Shown: positions 51,452 to 59,272 of the stretch, in pieces
Numbering within the stretch: the stretch's first letter is position 1
Layout of the letters: each line of letters opens with the position of its first letter
From: Cellulomonas rhizosphaerae
Lineage (GTDB): Bacteria; Actinomycetota; Actinomycetes; Actinomycetales; Cellulomonadaceae
Assembly (NCBI RefSeq): GCF_003470205.1
Contig: NZ_QWKP01000220.1
Span: forward strand, 18,997 to 82,996
DNA: 64,000 nt
Direction: 5' to 3'
Position numbers and translations under genes: made by a program
Notes under the pieces: generated by a model
The model's input: only the letters and a program-made list of their open reading frames with translations
What the model was told of the DNA's origin: nothing
The model's database searches: none

Positions 51452-52849
51452 TCAGTCGTCGAGCGCGGGCCCGCACGCAGCCGCGGCGGTCGCCGCGAGG
51501 TGGTCCAGGCCGTGCACCGCGAGCAGCGGACGCGTGTCGTCGACCACGGCCCAGCAGCCGTCGACGATCTCGTACGTCGAGCGCGCGCCGGCGCTCAGGT
51601 ACGCGGAGAGCGCCGTGACCAGGCGGTCGACCGCCTCGCTCGTCGTGCCGACGCCGACCGACGCGCGGATCGCGCCGCCGGTCGCGCCGAGGTGCGCCAG
51701 GAGCGGGTGGGCGCAGAACCGGCCGTCGCGCACGCCGATGCCGTGCTCGGCCGCGAGGTACGCGGCGACCAGGCCCGGGTCGTGGTCCGGGACCGTGAAC
51801 GTGACGACGCCGACGGGCTCGTCGGAGTCGGGCCAGATGCGCGCGACCTCGACGCCTTGGATGCCGGACAGGCCGGTGACCAGGCGGTCCCGCAAGGCCT
51901 GCTCGTGCGCGTGCAGTGCTCCGGCAGGCAGCGCGGCGAGCTGCTCGCAGGCCTCGGCGAGCGCGATCGCGCCGATGACGTTGGGCGACCCGGCCTCGTG
52001 CCGCGCGGGCGCGGGCTGCCAGACCGTCCGGTCGGTGCGCACGTCGCGCACCGCACCTCCCCCTGCGAGGTACGGCGTGCCGGCATCCAACCAGTCGCGG
52101 CGCCCGACGAGGGCACCGGCGCCGAACGGCGCGTAGGTCTTGTGCCCGGAGAAGGCGACGTAGTCCGCGCCGCTCTCGGCGAGCGAGAAGCCGCGGTGCG
52201 GCACCAGCTGCGCGCCGTCGACGGCCACGCGGGCGCCCTCGGCGTGCGCGATCTCGATGACCCGGTCCAGCGGCAGGGACTCGCCCGTGACGTTGGAGGC
52301 ACCGGTCACCGTGACGAGCGCGTAGGGCTGCCTGGCCAGCTCGTCGGCCAGCGCCTGCAGCGTCTCGGCGACGGTGCGCGCGATCGGCAGGATCGTCGCC
52401 GAGTGGCCCTGACCCGGGCGCGAGTGCACCCAGGGCAGCAGGTTGGCGTGGTGCTCGACGTCCAGCACGAGCACGCGCCCACCGGCCGGGACCACGCCCG
52501 CCAGCAGGTTGAGCGAGTCCGTGGTGTTGCGCGTGATGATCGCGACGTCGTCCTCACGCGCGCCGACGAAGCGCGCGATGCTCTGCCGCGACGACTCGTA
52601 CAGCGCGGTGGACACCTGCGAGAGGTAGCCGGCGCCGCGGTGCACGGACGCGTACAGCGGCAGCACCTCGGTGACCCGCGCGGCCACGGCCTCGAGCGCG
52701 GGCGCGCTCGCCGCGTAGTCGAGGTTGGCGTAGATGACCTGGGTCCCGTCGACGAGGGGGACGGTGGTCGTGCCGCCGACGACGGGGATCAGCGGGCTGA
52801 TCACGTCGTCGACGCCCGCACAGGACGTCCGCTCAGCGATCGCAGTCAT
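51452..52849 (-). CDS. Class V aminotransferase (cysteine-desulfurase-like), SAM-IV controlled
   Basis: 465 residues from ATG 52849 with GGAGG upstream. PLP enzyme fold of the SufS/NifS group: VIYANLDYAASAPALEAVAA, HHANLLPW, PLP-Lys in FSGHKTYAPFGAG, and a Cys in GRFCAHPLLAHLG at the position of the desulfurase catalytic Cys. Probably mobilises sulfur from cysteine or a related amino acid; the exact substrate is uncertain. The 5-prime leader is a SAM-IV riboswitch (52887-53000), so its expression should fall when SAM is abundant. Divergent from a rhodanese-metZ operon controlled by a SAM-I riboswitch. Confidence 0.85.
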   Translation of the reverse strand: MTAIAERTSCAGVDDVISPLIPVVGGTTTVPLVDGTQVIYANLDYAASAPALEAVAARVTEVLPLYASVHRGAGYLSQVSTALYESSRQSIARFVGAREDDVAIITRNTTDSLNLLAGVVPAGGRVLVLDVEHHANLLPWVHSRPGQGHSATILPIARTVAETLQALADELARQPYALVTVTGASNVTGESLPLDRVIEIAHAEGARVAVDGAQLVPHRGFSLAESGADYVAFSGHKTYAPFGAGALVGRRDWLDAGTPYLAGGGAVRDVRTDRTVWQPAPARHEAGSPNVIGAIALAEACEQLAALPAGALHAHEQALRDRLVTGLSGIQGVEVARIWPDSDEPVGVVTFTVPDHDPGLVAAYLAAEHGIGVRDGRFCAHPLLAHLGATGGAIRASVGVGTTSEAVDRLVTALSAYLSAGARSTYEIVDGCWAVVDDTRPLLAVHGLDHLAATAAAACGPALDD

Positions 52850-52886
52850 GGTGCACCTCCAGATCGAGGGACCACCGCCCATGGGT

Positions 52887-53000
52887 GTCCCGCGCTTGCC
52901 GGGCACCAATCGGTGCCGGCCTGGTCGTCACCCGGGGCACCCCGCCGCGGAGGAGGGTTGCCGGCCAGCGAGCCGGGGCTTGACGCTGGCGCTCATGACC
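52887..53000 (-). ncRNA. SAM-IV riboswitch
   Basis: The minus strand from 53000 follows the known actinobacterial SAM-IV sequence almost base for base: GGTCATGAGCGCCAGCGTCA, then AGCCCCGGCTCGCTGGCC, GGCAACCCTCC, GGGGTGCCCCGGGTGACGAC, and the distal CGGCAAGCGCGGGAC. It ends 37 nt before the start of the class V aminotransferase gene, and the short spacer has the ribosome site but no terminator, so control is probably translational. SAM binding is expected to repress. Confidence 0.92.
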
Positions 53001-53109
53001 TGAACCTGAGGGTTCCTCACAGCGGGCGTCCGGGTCAACGGGGCACGGGTCCCATCTCGCATGACGGGACGCGGTGTTCATCACGTGGATGGTCGGCGCT
53101 CCGGCACGC

Positions 53110-53115
53110 TAACAT
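53110..53115 (+). promoter_or_regulatory. Probable -10 box of the metZ operon
   Basis: TAACAT at 53110-53115 places the transcription start at about 53122, right at the first base of the SAM-I P1 stem. Confidence 0.45.
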
Positions 53116-53122
53116 CGCCGGA

Positions 53123-53223
53123 CCATCCAGAGCGGCCGAGAGATCTGGCTCGACGACGCCGCAGCAACCCATCCGGGGCAGGGCACACGCCCCGGAGCAG
53201 GGTGCTACCGCCAGGACCGATGG
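53123..53223 (+). ncRNA. SAM-I (S-box) riboswitch
   Basis: P1 pairs CCATC (53123-53127) with GATGG (53219-53223). Inside are the S-box core elements: CAGAGCGGCCGAGAGA, a GCGGC/GCCGC P2 with kink-turn bases around TGGCTCGACGAC, GCAGCAACC, a P3 hairpin CCGGGGC/GCCCCGG, and GGTGCTACC. The P1 3-prime strand abuts the ribosome site GGAGGAGAG before ATG 53233, so SAM-bound P1 should hide the site and block translation of rhodanese and MetZ. Confidence 0.85.
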
Positions 53224-53232
53224 AGGAGAGCA

Positions 53233-53646
53233 ATGCCCTACGCAGGCGACCTGACCCCGCAGCAGGCCTGGGAGCTGCTGGCGTCCGACGAGAGCGCGCT
53301 GCTCGTCGACGTCCGCACCGACGGCGAGTGGCGCACGATCGGCGTCCCGGACCTGACCTCGTTGCATGACCGGACAAGTTTCATCGAGTGGGTGACCCCC
53401 GCCGGGCCCAACCCGAGCTTCCTGGACCAGCTCGCCGAGTCGGGCCTCGAGCCCGGCGACGAGCGCCCCGTGATCTTCCTGTGCCGCTCGGGGGGCCGCT
53501 CCGTGGCGGCCGCGCACGCGGCGACGGCCGCCGGGTTCGGCCCGTCGTACAACGTGCTGCACGGCTTCGAGGGCGACGTGGGCGCCGACGGGCAGCGCGG
53601 CCACGAGGGCTGGCAGGCCGACGGCCTCCCGTGGCGGAACCTGTGA
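53233..53646 (+). CDS. Rhodanese-like sulfurtransferase
   Basis: 137 residues, single rhodanese domain. Active-site loop CRSGGRS in IFLCRSGGRSVAAAHAA carries the persulfide-forming Cys. Its stop overlaps the metZ start (GTGA), so it is co-translated with the sulfhydrylase. I infer that it carries sulfane sulfur for, or handles sulfide near, MetZ. Controlled by the SAM-I riboswitch in its leader. Confidence 0.92.
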   Translation: MPYAGDLTPQQAWELLASDESALLVDVRTDGEWRTIGVPDLTSLHDRTSFIEWVTPAGPNPSFLDQLAESGLEPGDERPVIFLCRSGGRSVAAAHAATAAGFGPSYNVLHGFEGDVGADGQRGHEGWQADGLPWRNL

Positions 53647-54893
53647 GCCGCGTCCCCGGACCGGGCGACTGGGACGCACGCCGTGTCGCGCGCGACGGGC
53701 TTCGGCCCGACACGCTCGCGGTGCGCGGCGGCCTGGTGCGCACCGAGTTCGACGAGATGTCCGAGGCGCTGTTCCTCACGCAGGGCTACGTGTACGGCTC
53801 GGCCGGCCAGGCGGAGGCTGCGTTCGCGGGCGACGTCGACCGGTTCCTGTACTCCCGGTACAACAACCCGACGGTCCAGACGTTCGAGGAGCGGCTGCGG
53901 CTGCTCGACGGCGCCGAGGCGGCGGTCTCGACCGCGACCGGCATGTCCGCCGTGTTCACGTCGCTGGCCGCGATCGTCAAGCAGGGCTCGCGCATCGTCG
54001 CCGCCCGCGCGCTGTTCGGCTCGAGCGTCGTGATCTTCGACGAGATCCTCGCGGGCTGGGGCGTGACCACGGACTACGTGGACGGCCACGAGCTGGCGCA
54101 GTGGGAGGCCGCGCTGGCGACCCCCGCCGACGTGGTGTTCTTCGAGACGCCGTCCAACCCGATGCAGGACCTCGTCGACATCGCGGCCGTCTCGGCGCTC
54201 GCGCACGCGGCGGGCGCGCTCGTCGTCGTCGACAACGTCTTCGCGACCCCGGTGCTGTCCCGGCCGCTCGAGCTCGGCGCGGACGTCGTCGTCTACTCGG
54301 CGACCAAGCACATCGACGGCCAGGGCCGCGTGCTCGGCGGCGCGATCCTCGGCCCGGAGGAGTACATCCGCGGCCCGGTGCAGACCCTCGTGCGCAACAC
54401 CGGGCCGTCGCTGTCGCCGTTCAACGCCTGGGTGCTGCTCAAGGGCATCGAGACGCTCTCGCTGCGCGTCCGGCACCAGACGGCGTCGGCCCTGGAGCTC
54501 GCGCAGTGGCTCGAGGGCCGCGACGAGGTGGCGCGCGTGCGGTACGCCTACCTGCCCTCGCACCCGCAGCACGAGCTCGCGCTGCGGCAGCAGAAGGGCG
54601 GCGGCACGGTCGTCACGTTCGACCTGCGGGTGCCCGCCGACGCCACCGCGGAGGTCGCCAAGAAGGCGACGTTCGCGTTCCTCGACGCGCTGCGGATCGT
54701 CGACATCTCGAACAACCTCGGTGACTCGAAGTCGATCGTCACGCACCCGGCGACCACGACGCACCGCAAGCTCGGTGCCGAGGGCCGCGCCGCGGTCGGC
54801 ATCGCCGAGTCCACGGTCCGCTTCTCGGTCGGCCTGGAGGACGTCGAGGACCTCAAGGACGACCTCACCCAGGCGTTCGCGGCCCTCGCCTGA
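53643..54893 (+). CDS. metZ: O-succinylhomoserine sulfhydrylase
   Basis: 416 residues, Cys/Met-metabolism PLP family: RYNNPTVQTFEERLRLLDGA, VFFETPSNPMQDLVDI, PLP-Lys in YSATKHIDGQGRVLGG, and the C-terminal RFSVGLEDVEDLKDDL. The sequence is of MetZ type, making homocysteine directly from O-succinylhomoserine and sulfide. Gene order rhodanese-metZ behind a SAM riboswitch is consistent with methionine feedback. Cystathionine gamma-synthase is the alternative reading. Confidence 0.92.
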   Translation: MSRVPGPGDWDARRVARDGLRPDTLAVRGGLVRTEFDEMSEALFLTQGYVYGSAGQAEAAFAGDVDRFLYSRYNNPTVQTFEERLRLLDGAEAAVSTATGMSAVFTSLAAIVKQGSRIVAARALFGSSVVIFDEILAGWGVTTDYVDGHELAQWEAALATPADVVFFETPSNPMQDLVDIAAVSALAHAAGALVVVDNVFATPVLSRPLELGADVVVYSATKHIDGQGRVLGGAILGPEEYIRGPVQTLVRNTGPSLSPFNAWVLLKGIETLSLRVRHQTASALELAQWLEGRDEVARVRYAYLPSHPQHELALRQQKGGGTVVTFDLRVPADATAEVAKKATFAFLDALRIVDISNNLGDSKSIVTHPATTTHRKLGAEGRAAVGIAESTVRFSVGLEDVEDLKDDLTQAFAALA

Positions 54894-54910
54894 ACCGGGT
54901 CCGACCCGTG

Positions 54911-54948
54911 CTCGCGAGTGCGCCCGTCGTTGCGGGCGCACTCGCGAG
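54911..54948. terminator. Strong bidirectional terminator
   Basis: CTCGCGAGTGCGCCCG (54911-54926) pairs perfectly with CGGGCGCACTCGCGAG (54933-54948), 16 bp, 6-nt loop, between metZ and the convergent oxidase-like gene. Confidence 0.8.
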
Positions 54949-54950
54949 TG

Positions 54951-55430
54951 TCAGAGAGAGACCGTCTCGTTCTCGCCGCCGTCGTAGCGCTCGCCCTTGA
55001 CCTTCGCCTTGACCAGGCTCAGGACCGTCGCGATGCGACCGCCCGGGGAGTCCCAGTACTCGGCCGTCTCGCCGCGCAGCACGACGAGGACCAGGCCGGG
55101 GGTCTCGGGCCCGTCGGGGTACCAGGCCTCGGCGACCGGTCCCCACAGCTCGCGCTGCTTGGCCACGTCGCGGACCACCTCGGCCGGGCCGGACACCGAG
55201 ACCCACGACGACGAGGCCGCGAACGCGGCGTTGGCGGGGCTGCCGTGCTCGATCTCGGCGACCTTGTGCGAGTCGGCGTCGGCGAAGAACCAGAGGTCGC
55301 CGTCGAAGTCCACCTCCTGCACGCCCATCGGCCGGCTCACCAGGGAGCCGTCCGCGCTCACCGTGGTGAGCATCGCGAAGCGCGCGTCCTTGATCAGCTC
55401 GGCAACCTTGGCGATCTGCTCGTCGGGCAT
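54951..55430 (-). CDS. Pyridoxamine-phosphate-oxidase-like FMN-binding protein (GSP26 type)
   Basis: 159 residues, split-barrel fold: RFAMLTTVSADGSLVSRPM, DGDLWFFADADSHKVAEIEH, SSSWVSVSGPAEVV. Matches the general stress protein 26 group, which binds FMN or F420; no PNPOx activity is implied. GAGGAGG precedes the ATG. Confidence 0.88.
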   Translation of the reverse strand: MPDEQIAKVAELIKDARFAMLTTVSADGSLVSRPMGVQEVDFDGDLWFFADADSHKVAEIEHGSPANAAFAASSSWVSVSGPAEVVRDVAKQRELWGPVAEAWYPDGPETPGLVLVVLRGETAEYWDSPGGRIATVLSLVKAKVKGERYDGGENETVSL

Positions 55431-55529
55431 CGTGACCTCCTCGTCGGGGCACCCGGTCCGGGCGCGACGGCCACGGTAAGCACGCGTATCGGCACGCGCA
55501 TCCGCTCGCCGCGGCTTCTCAGCCGGCTC

Positions 55530-56252
55530 TCAGACCATCGAGCGCAACGTCCGGGCGTTGCGGACCGCGTGGCCCTCGCCGTCGTTGTTGAAGTAGGCCA
55601 GCACGTCCCGGCCGCCGTAGGCCCACTCCCGCATCCGGTCCGCCCACCAGCGCAGGTCCTCGTCCGCGTAGCTGCCGGCGTAGAGGTGGTCGTGGTCAGG
55701 GCCGTGCAGCCGGACGTAGACGAACGGCGCGGTGGCGCGCAGCACGCACGGCAGGTGCGCGCCGCTCATCACCACGTACGCGGCACCGTGCCGCTCGAGG
55801 ATCGCGAAGACCTCGTCGTCGAGCCACGACCGGTGGCGCAGCTCGACCGCGACCCGGACCCAGCTCGGCAGTGACCCGAGGAACCAGTCGAGGCGCGCGT
55901 CGTCACGCTCGTGGTCGGGCCGCAGCTGGACGAGCAGCACCTCGCGACGAGGACCGAGCTCGTGCCAGGCGCCGGCGATCCTGCTGGCCCACGCCTCCGG
56001 CTCGAGCAGCCGCTTGGCGTGGGTGAGACCGCGTGGGGCCTTCACCGACATCGCGAACCCGTCGGGCAGCCGGCGGCGCCAGCCCGCGAAAGTCGTGTCC
56101 CGCGGCCAGCGGTAGAAGCTCGCGTTGAGCTCGACGGTGTCGAACTCGCGCACGTAGTGCTCGAGGCGCGCGCTCGGCGCGGTGCCGTGCGGGTAGAGCA
56201 CGCCGTCCCAGTGGTCGTACGACCAGCCGGACGTCCCGATCCGGATCGTCAT
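55530..56252 (-). CDS. DUF72 family protein
   Basis: 240 residues. Begins IRIGTSGWSYDHWDGVLYP, the DUF72 signature, and includes FYRWPRDTTF, SVKAPRGLTHAKRL and YFNNDGEGHAVRNA. A TIM-barrel family of unknown activity. ATG 56252 gives the family-typical N-terminus; ATG 56261 is also possible. It lies 37 bp downstream of the PhzF gene on the same strand. Confidence 0.85.
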   Translation of the reverse strand: MTIRIGTSGWSYDHWDGVLYPHGTAPSARLEHYVREFDTVELNASFYRWPRDTTFAGWRRRLPDGFAMSVKAPRGLTHAKRLLEPEAWASRIAGAWHELGPRREVLLVQLRPDHERDDARLDWFLGSLPSWVRVAVELRHRSWLDDEVFAILERHGAAYVVMSGAHLPCVLRATAPFVYVRLHGPDHDHLYAGSYADEDLRWWADRMREWAYGGRDVLAYFNNDGEGHAVRNARTLRSMV

Positions 56253-56289
56253 GGGCGCCATGATCGCCCGCGCGGCGCGATCCGGCTCG

Positions 56290-57117
56290 CTACATCTCCT
56301 CGGCGGTGCCCGTGACGCGAATTCGCCCCTCGCGCGGGATCTCGACGACGAGGAGCGACGGCCGCCCGACCTCCGCACCCTGCTCGACCGTGATCACCAC
56401 GGGCGCCTCGACGTGCCCGCCCGCGCGGAGGTAGGCACCGAGCCCCGCCGCGGCGGACCCGGTCGCGGGGTCCTCGCGGATCCCGCCCCGCGGGAACGGG
56501 TTGCGCGAGGCGAACCGGGTCGGGGAGAGCCGCTCGACCACGGGGACGGTCCCGTCCCAGCCGTGGGCGTCCTGGAGCCGGAGCACCGCGTCGCTGTCGT
56601 GGTCGAGCCGCGGCAGGACTCCCGCCCGCACCGCGAGCAGCGGATGCAGGTTGCCGCCGTGCACGAGCGCCGGGGGCAGCGCGGGGTCGAGGTCGCTCGC
56701 GTCCAGCCGCAGGGCGCGCAGGACGTCGGCGACGAGCACGTCGGCGAGCGTCTGGACCTCGGTGTCGACGGCCACGAGCGTCGCCCGGTCCGCGGTCACC
56801 TCGACGGGGACGAGCCCGGCGTTCGTCGTCAGCCGGACCGTCTCGGCGGCGGCGCGATGACGGGCGAGCACGACCCCCGACGCGATCGTCGCGTGCCCGC
56901 AGAAGGCGATCTCCGCGCGCGGCGTGAAGTACCGCACGCGGGCCGCGTCGGGCTCGATCGCGGTGAGGAAGGCCGTCTCGCTGAACCCGAGGTCGGCCGC
57001 GATCGCGAGCATCTCGGCGTCACCGAGCTCCTCGGCATCCAGCACCACGCCGGCGGGGTTCCCGGATTCGGGGTCGGGCTCGGCGGTGGTGAACGCGCGG
57101 TACCTCAGGATCTCCAT
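56290..57117 (-). CDS. PhzF family isomerase
   Basis: 275 residues. Two-domain diaminopimelate-epimerase-like fold with the conserved start RYRAFTTAEPDPESGNPAGV, the catalytic-type GNPAGVV and ITVEQGAEVGRPS, and DPATGSAAAGLGAYL. PhzF catalyses an isomerisation in phenazine synthesis, but most homologues outside such clusters have unknown substrates, and no phenazine genes are here. Confidence 0.88.
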   Translation of the reverse strand: MEILRYRAFTTAEPDPESGNPAGVVLDAEELGDAEMLAIAADLGFSETAFLTAIEPDAARVRYFTPRAEIAFCGHATIASGVVLARHRAAAETVRLTTNAGLVPVEVTADRATLVAVDTEVQTLADVLVADVLRALRLDASDLDPALPPALVHGGNLHPLLAVRAGVLPRLDHDSDAVLRLQDAHGWDGTVPVVERLSPTRFASRNPFPRGGIREDPATGSAAAGLGAYLRAGGHVEAPVVITVEQGAEVGRPSLLVVEIPREGRIRVTGTAEEM

Positions 57118-57189
57118 GCGTCCATCGTCCCGGCGGGCACGCTGGCCCGCGATGGCCAATCCGGCACCGGTGGCCTTGGTCCAGCACCG

Positions 57190-58062
57190 TCAGACCGGCC
57201 CGGGAGGCGCGAAGCGTTCGATGAAGTCGAGGGCGGTCTGCGCGACCTCGCGCCAGCCGTGGTCGATGGTCAGCGAGTGGCCCCGCCCCGCCAACTCGAC
57301 GAACTCCGTGACCGAGACGTTCTTGCTGTGCTTCGAGTAGGCGGCGTGGGAGATCGCGTGCGGGACAGTGTGGTCCTTCTCCCCGGAGACGACCAGCAGC
57401 GGACCTCGGCCCTCCGCCTTGTAGTCCACCTTCGTCTCGCTGAACGGGTTGAGGTTGGCCGCGGCGGCCTGGAAGATCGGCACACCCGAGGCCGCCACGT
57501 GGAATTCCTCGTAGAGCTGCTTCGCCTCGTCCTCGTCGAGGTTGTTGGCCCAGCCGTACACGAACTCGTCGAACGTCAGCGTCACTGCCCGACGAGCGTT
57601 GGCCGGGTTGCCCAGCACGGGCGAGCCGGACTTGAGAGCGGAAGCCGGGAGCGGCAGGACACCTCGACCCGGCGCCGGATCGATGGTGACCGTCGCGGCG
57701 GCAACCTCTTCGCCCGCAAGCTTCTGCACGATCAGGCCGCCGAACGAGTGACCGACGATCGCGGGCTTGAGGGTCAGGTGACGCGCGGCCTCGAGGTAGT
57801 GGTCGGTCACGGCCTGCACCATCTTGTGCGCGAAGACCTCCGGGTTGGCCCTGGCCTCGGCGACCGTCTCCGGGTCGTCCGGCCAGCCGGGGGCCACGGT
57901 GGCGTAGCCCGCCTCCTCGAACATCGCCCGCCAGCTGTCCCAGCTGCTGGAGAGGAGCCACAAGCCGTGCACGAACATCACGGGTCGGCGGCCCGAGGCG
58001 TTGGCGTCAGCGAGCTCGGCGCGCTCGCGCGCGGTCAGGGTGGGTCGAGGGGAGTCGGCCAT
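57190..58062 (-). CDS. Alpha/beta hydrolase
   Basis: 290 residues from ATG 58062. Oxyanion segment VMFVHGLWLLSSSWDSW, nucleophile Ser in VGHSFGGLIVQKLAG, Asp in VVSGEKDHTVP, His in GRGHSLTIDHGW. No signal peptide, so cytoplasmic. Divergent from an AraC-type regulator with a 226-bp gap, suggesting induction by its substrate. Confidence 0.88.
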   Translation of the reverse strand: MADSPRPTLTARERAELADANASGRRPVMFVHGLWLLSSSWDSWRAMFEEAGYATVAPGWPDDPETVAEARANPEVFAHKMVQAVTDHYLEAARHLTLKPAIVGHSFGGLIVQKLAGEEVAAATVTIDPAPGRGVLPLPASALKSGSPVLGNPANARRAVTLTFDEFVYGWANNLDEDEAKQLYEEFHVAASGVPIFQAAAANLNPFSETKVDYKAEGRGPLLVVSGEKDHTVPHAISHAAYSKHSKNVSVTEFVELAGRGHSLTIDHGWREVAQTALDFIERFAPPGPV

Positions 58063-58288
58063 CGCGTCGCCGCCGTTCCGCCGTGTGTCGTCGGGTGGTG
58101 CGCGACACGCTAGGACTGCGGCGGGGCGACGGGTTGATCCACCCTGCGTCGATCTGTGCTGTGCGTGCACAGACGATCAGCCGCGGGCCCAGCAGTCTTG
58201 TGCCCGGGCGTCCTCCCTGAGGATGCTGGGCCCACGTGGCGGCGACGCCACCCCATCGATGCTCAGCGGGCAGACGCGGAGAGCGGTC

Positions 58289-59248
58289 ATGACGACCTTG
58301 TGGAGCGCGGCAGAGGCGCCCGGCGCCGACCGTGCCGCCGCTGTCCGCGAGGCCGTCGGGAGCAACGTGGTCCGGGTCGACATCGACCTGCCCGACGACC
58401 CCGATCGGATCGACGTCGAGCTGGCCCTCTCCGACGCCGGTCCGGTCCAGGTCCTCACGGTGCGGTCCATGGCGACCACCGTGACGCGATGCCCTCGCCT
58501 CGCTCGCGACGACTCGGAACCGCAGCTCTTCCTCACGCTGCAGGCGAGAGGCGCCTCGGGCATGGCGCAGCACGGCAGGTACGCGCAGCTCCGGCGGGGC
58601 CAGTTCGCCGTGTACACGACGACGAGTCCGTACACCCTGACCTTCGACCACGGGCTCGACGCGCACTTCTTCCGCATCCCGGTCGCCGAGGTCGCCCTTC
58701 CCCCGTCGGCCGTCCAAGAGGCCTCGGCCCGCACGCTGGGCGCCAACGACCCGGTCGCAGCCCTGGCGTCCTCCTACCTCCGCCGCCTCGCCGTCAGTCC
58801 AGGGCTGAGGTCGAGGGCGGTCGCCGACAGCCTGGCCCAGCCGACGATCGACCTGGTCCGGGCGGCACTCGTCTCCAGCCTGGGCGACCCAGGCCTCGGC
58901 AAGGAGTCGCTGGAGTCAACCTTGGAGATGCGGCTGCTCGAGCACATGAGGGCTCACCTCGGCGACAGCCGCCTCAGTCCTCGACGGGTCGCCGAGGCGC
59001 ACAGCATCTCCGTCCGGCACCTCTACACGGTCCTGGGCCGATCCGGCATCACCTTCGGCGAGTGGGTCCGCACGCACCGGTTGGAGGCGTGCCGCGGCGA
59101 GCTCGCCCGGCCGCACGCCCGGGCACGGACGATCGCCTCGGTCGCCCGACAGTGGGGCTTCCCGGACGCGACCCACTTCAGCAGGGTCTTCCGCGAGGCC
59201 TACGGCATGACGCCTCGGGAGTGGCGGTCCCTCAGGACGGACCGCTGA
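58289..59248 (+). CDS. AraC family transcriptional regulator
   Basis: 319 residues from ATG 58289. N-terminal cupin-like AraC-binding-2 domain (QHGRYAQLRRGQFAVYTTTS; FDHGLDAHFFRIPVAEVAL), C-terminal double HTH about 215-315 (RRVAEAHSISVRHLYTVLG; IASVARQWGFPDATHFSRVF). Similar to regulators of aromatic or aldehyde catabolism (FeaR-type layout). Likely activates the divergent hydrolase gene. Confidence 0.88.
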   Translation: MTTLWSAAEAPGADRAAAVREAVGSNVVRVDIDLPDDPDRIDVELALSDAGPVQVLTVRSMATTVTRCPRLARDDSEPQLFLTLQARGASGMAQHGRYAQLRRGQFAVYTTTSPYTLTFDHGLDAHFFRIPVAEVALPPSAVQEASARTLGANDPVAALASSYLRRLAVSPGLRSRAVADSLAQPTIDLVRAALVSSLGDPGLGKESLESTLEMRLLEHMRAHLGDSRLSPRRVAEAHSISVRHLYTVLGRSGITFGEWVRTHRLEACRGELARPHARARTIASVARQWGFPDATHFSRVFREAYGMTPREWRSLRTDR

Positions 59249-59272
59249 TCACCAGCGCGCGTCGGGCAAGGG

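Noticed and set aside
52857..53000. A short ORF starting with the ATG in GGTCATGAGCGCC on the minus strand
   Set aside because: The ATG is inside the conserved SAM-IV aptamer; such ORFs are a common misannotation.
56290..57117. PhzF-like gene as evidence of a phenazine cluster
   Set aside because: No other phz genes; isolated PhzF-like proteins are widespread with unknown substrates.
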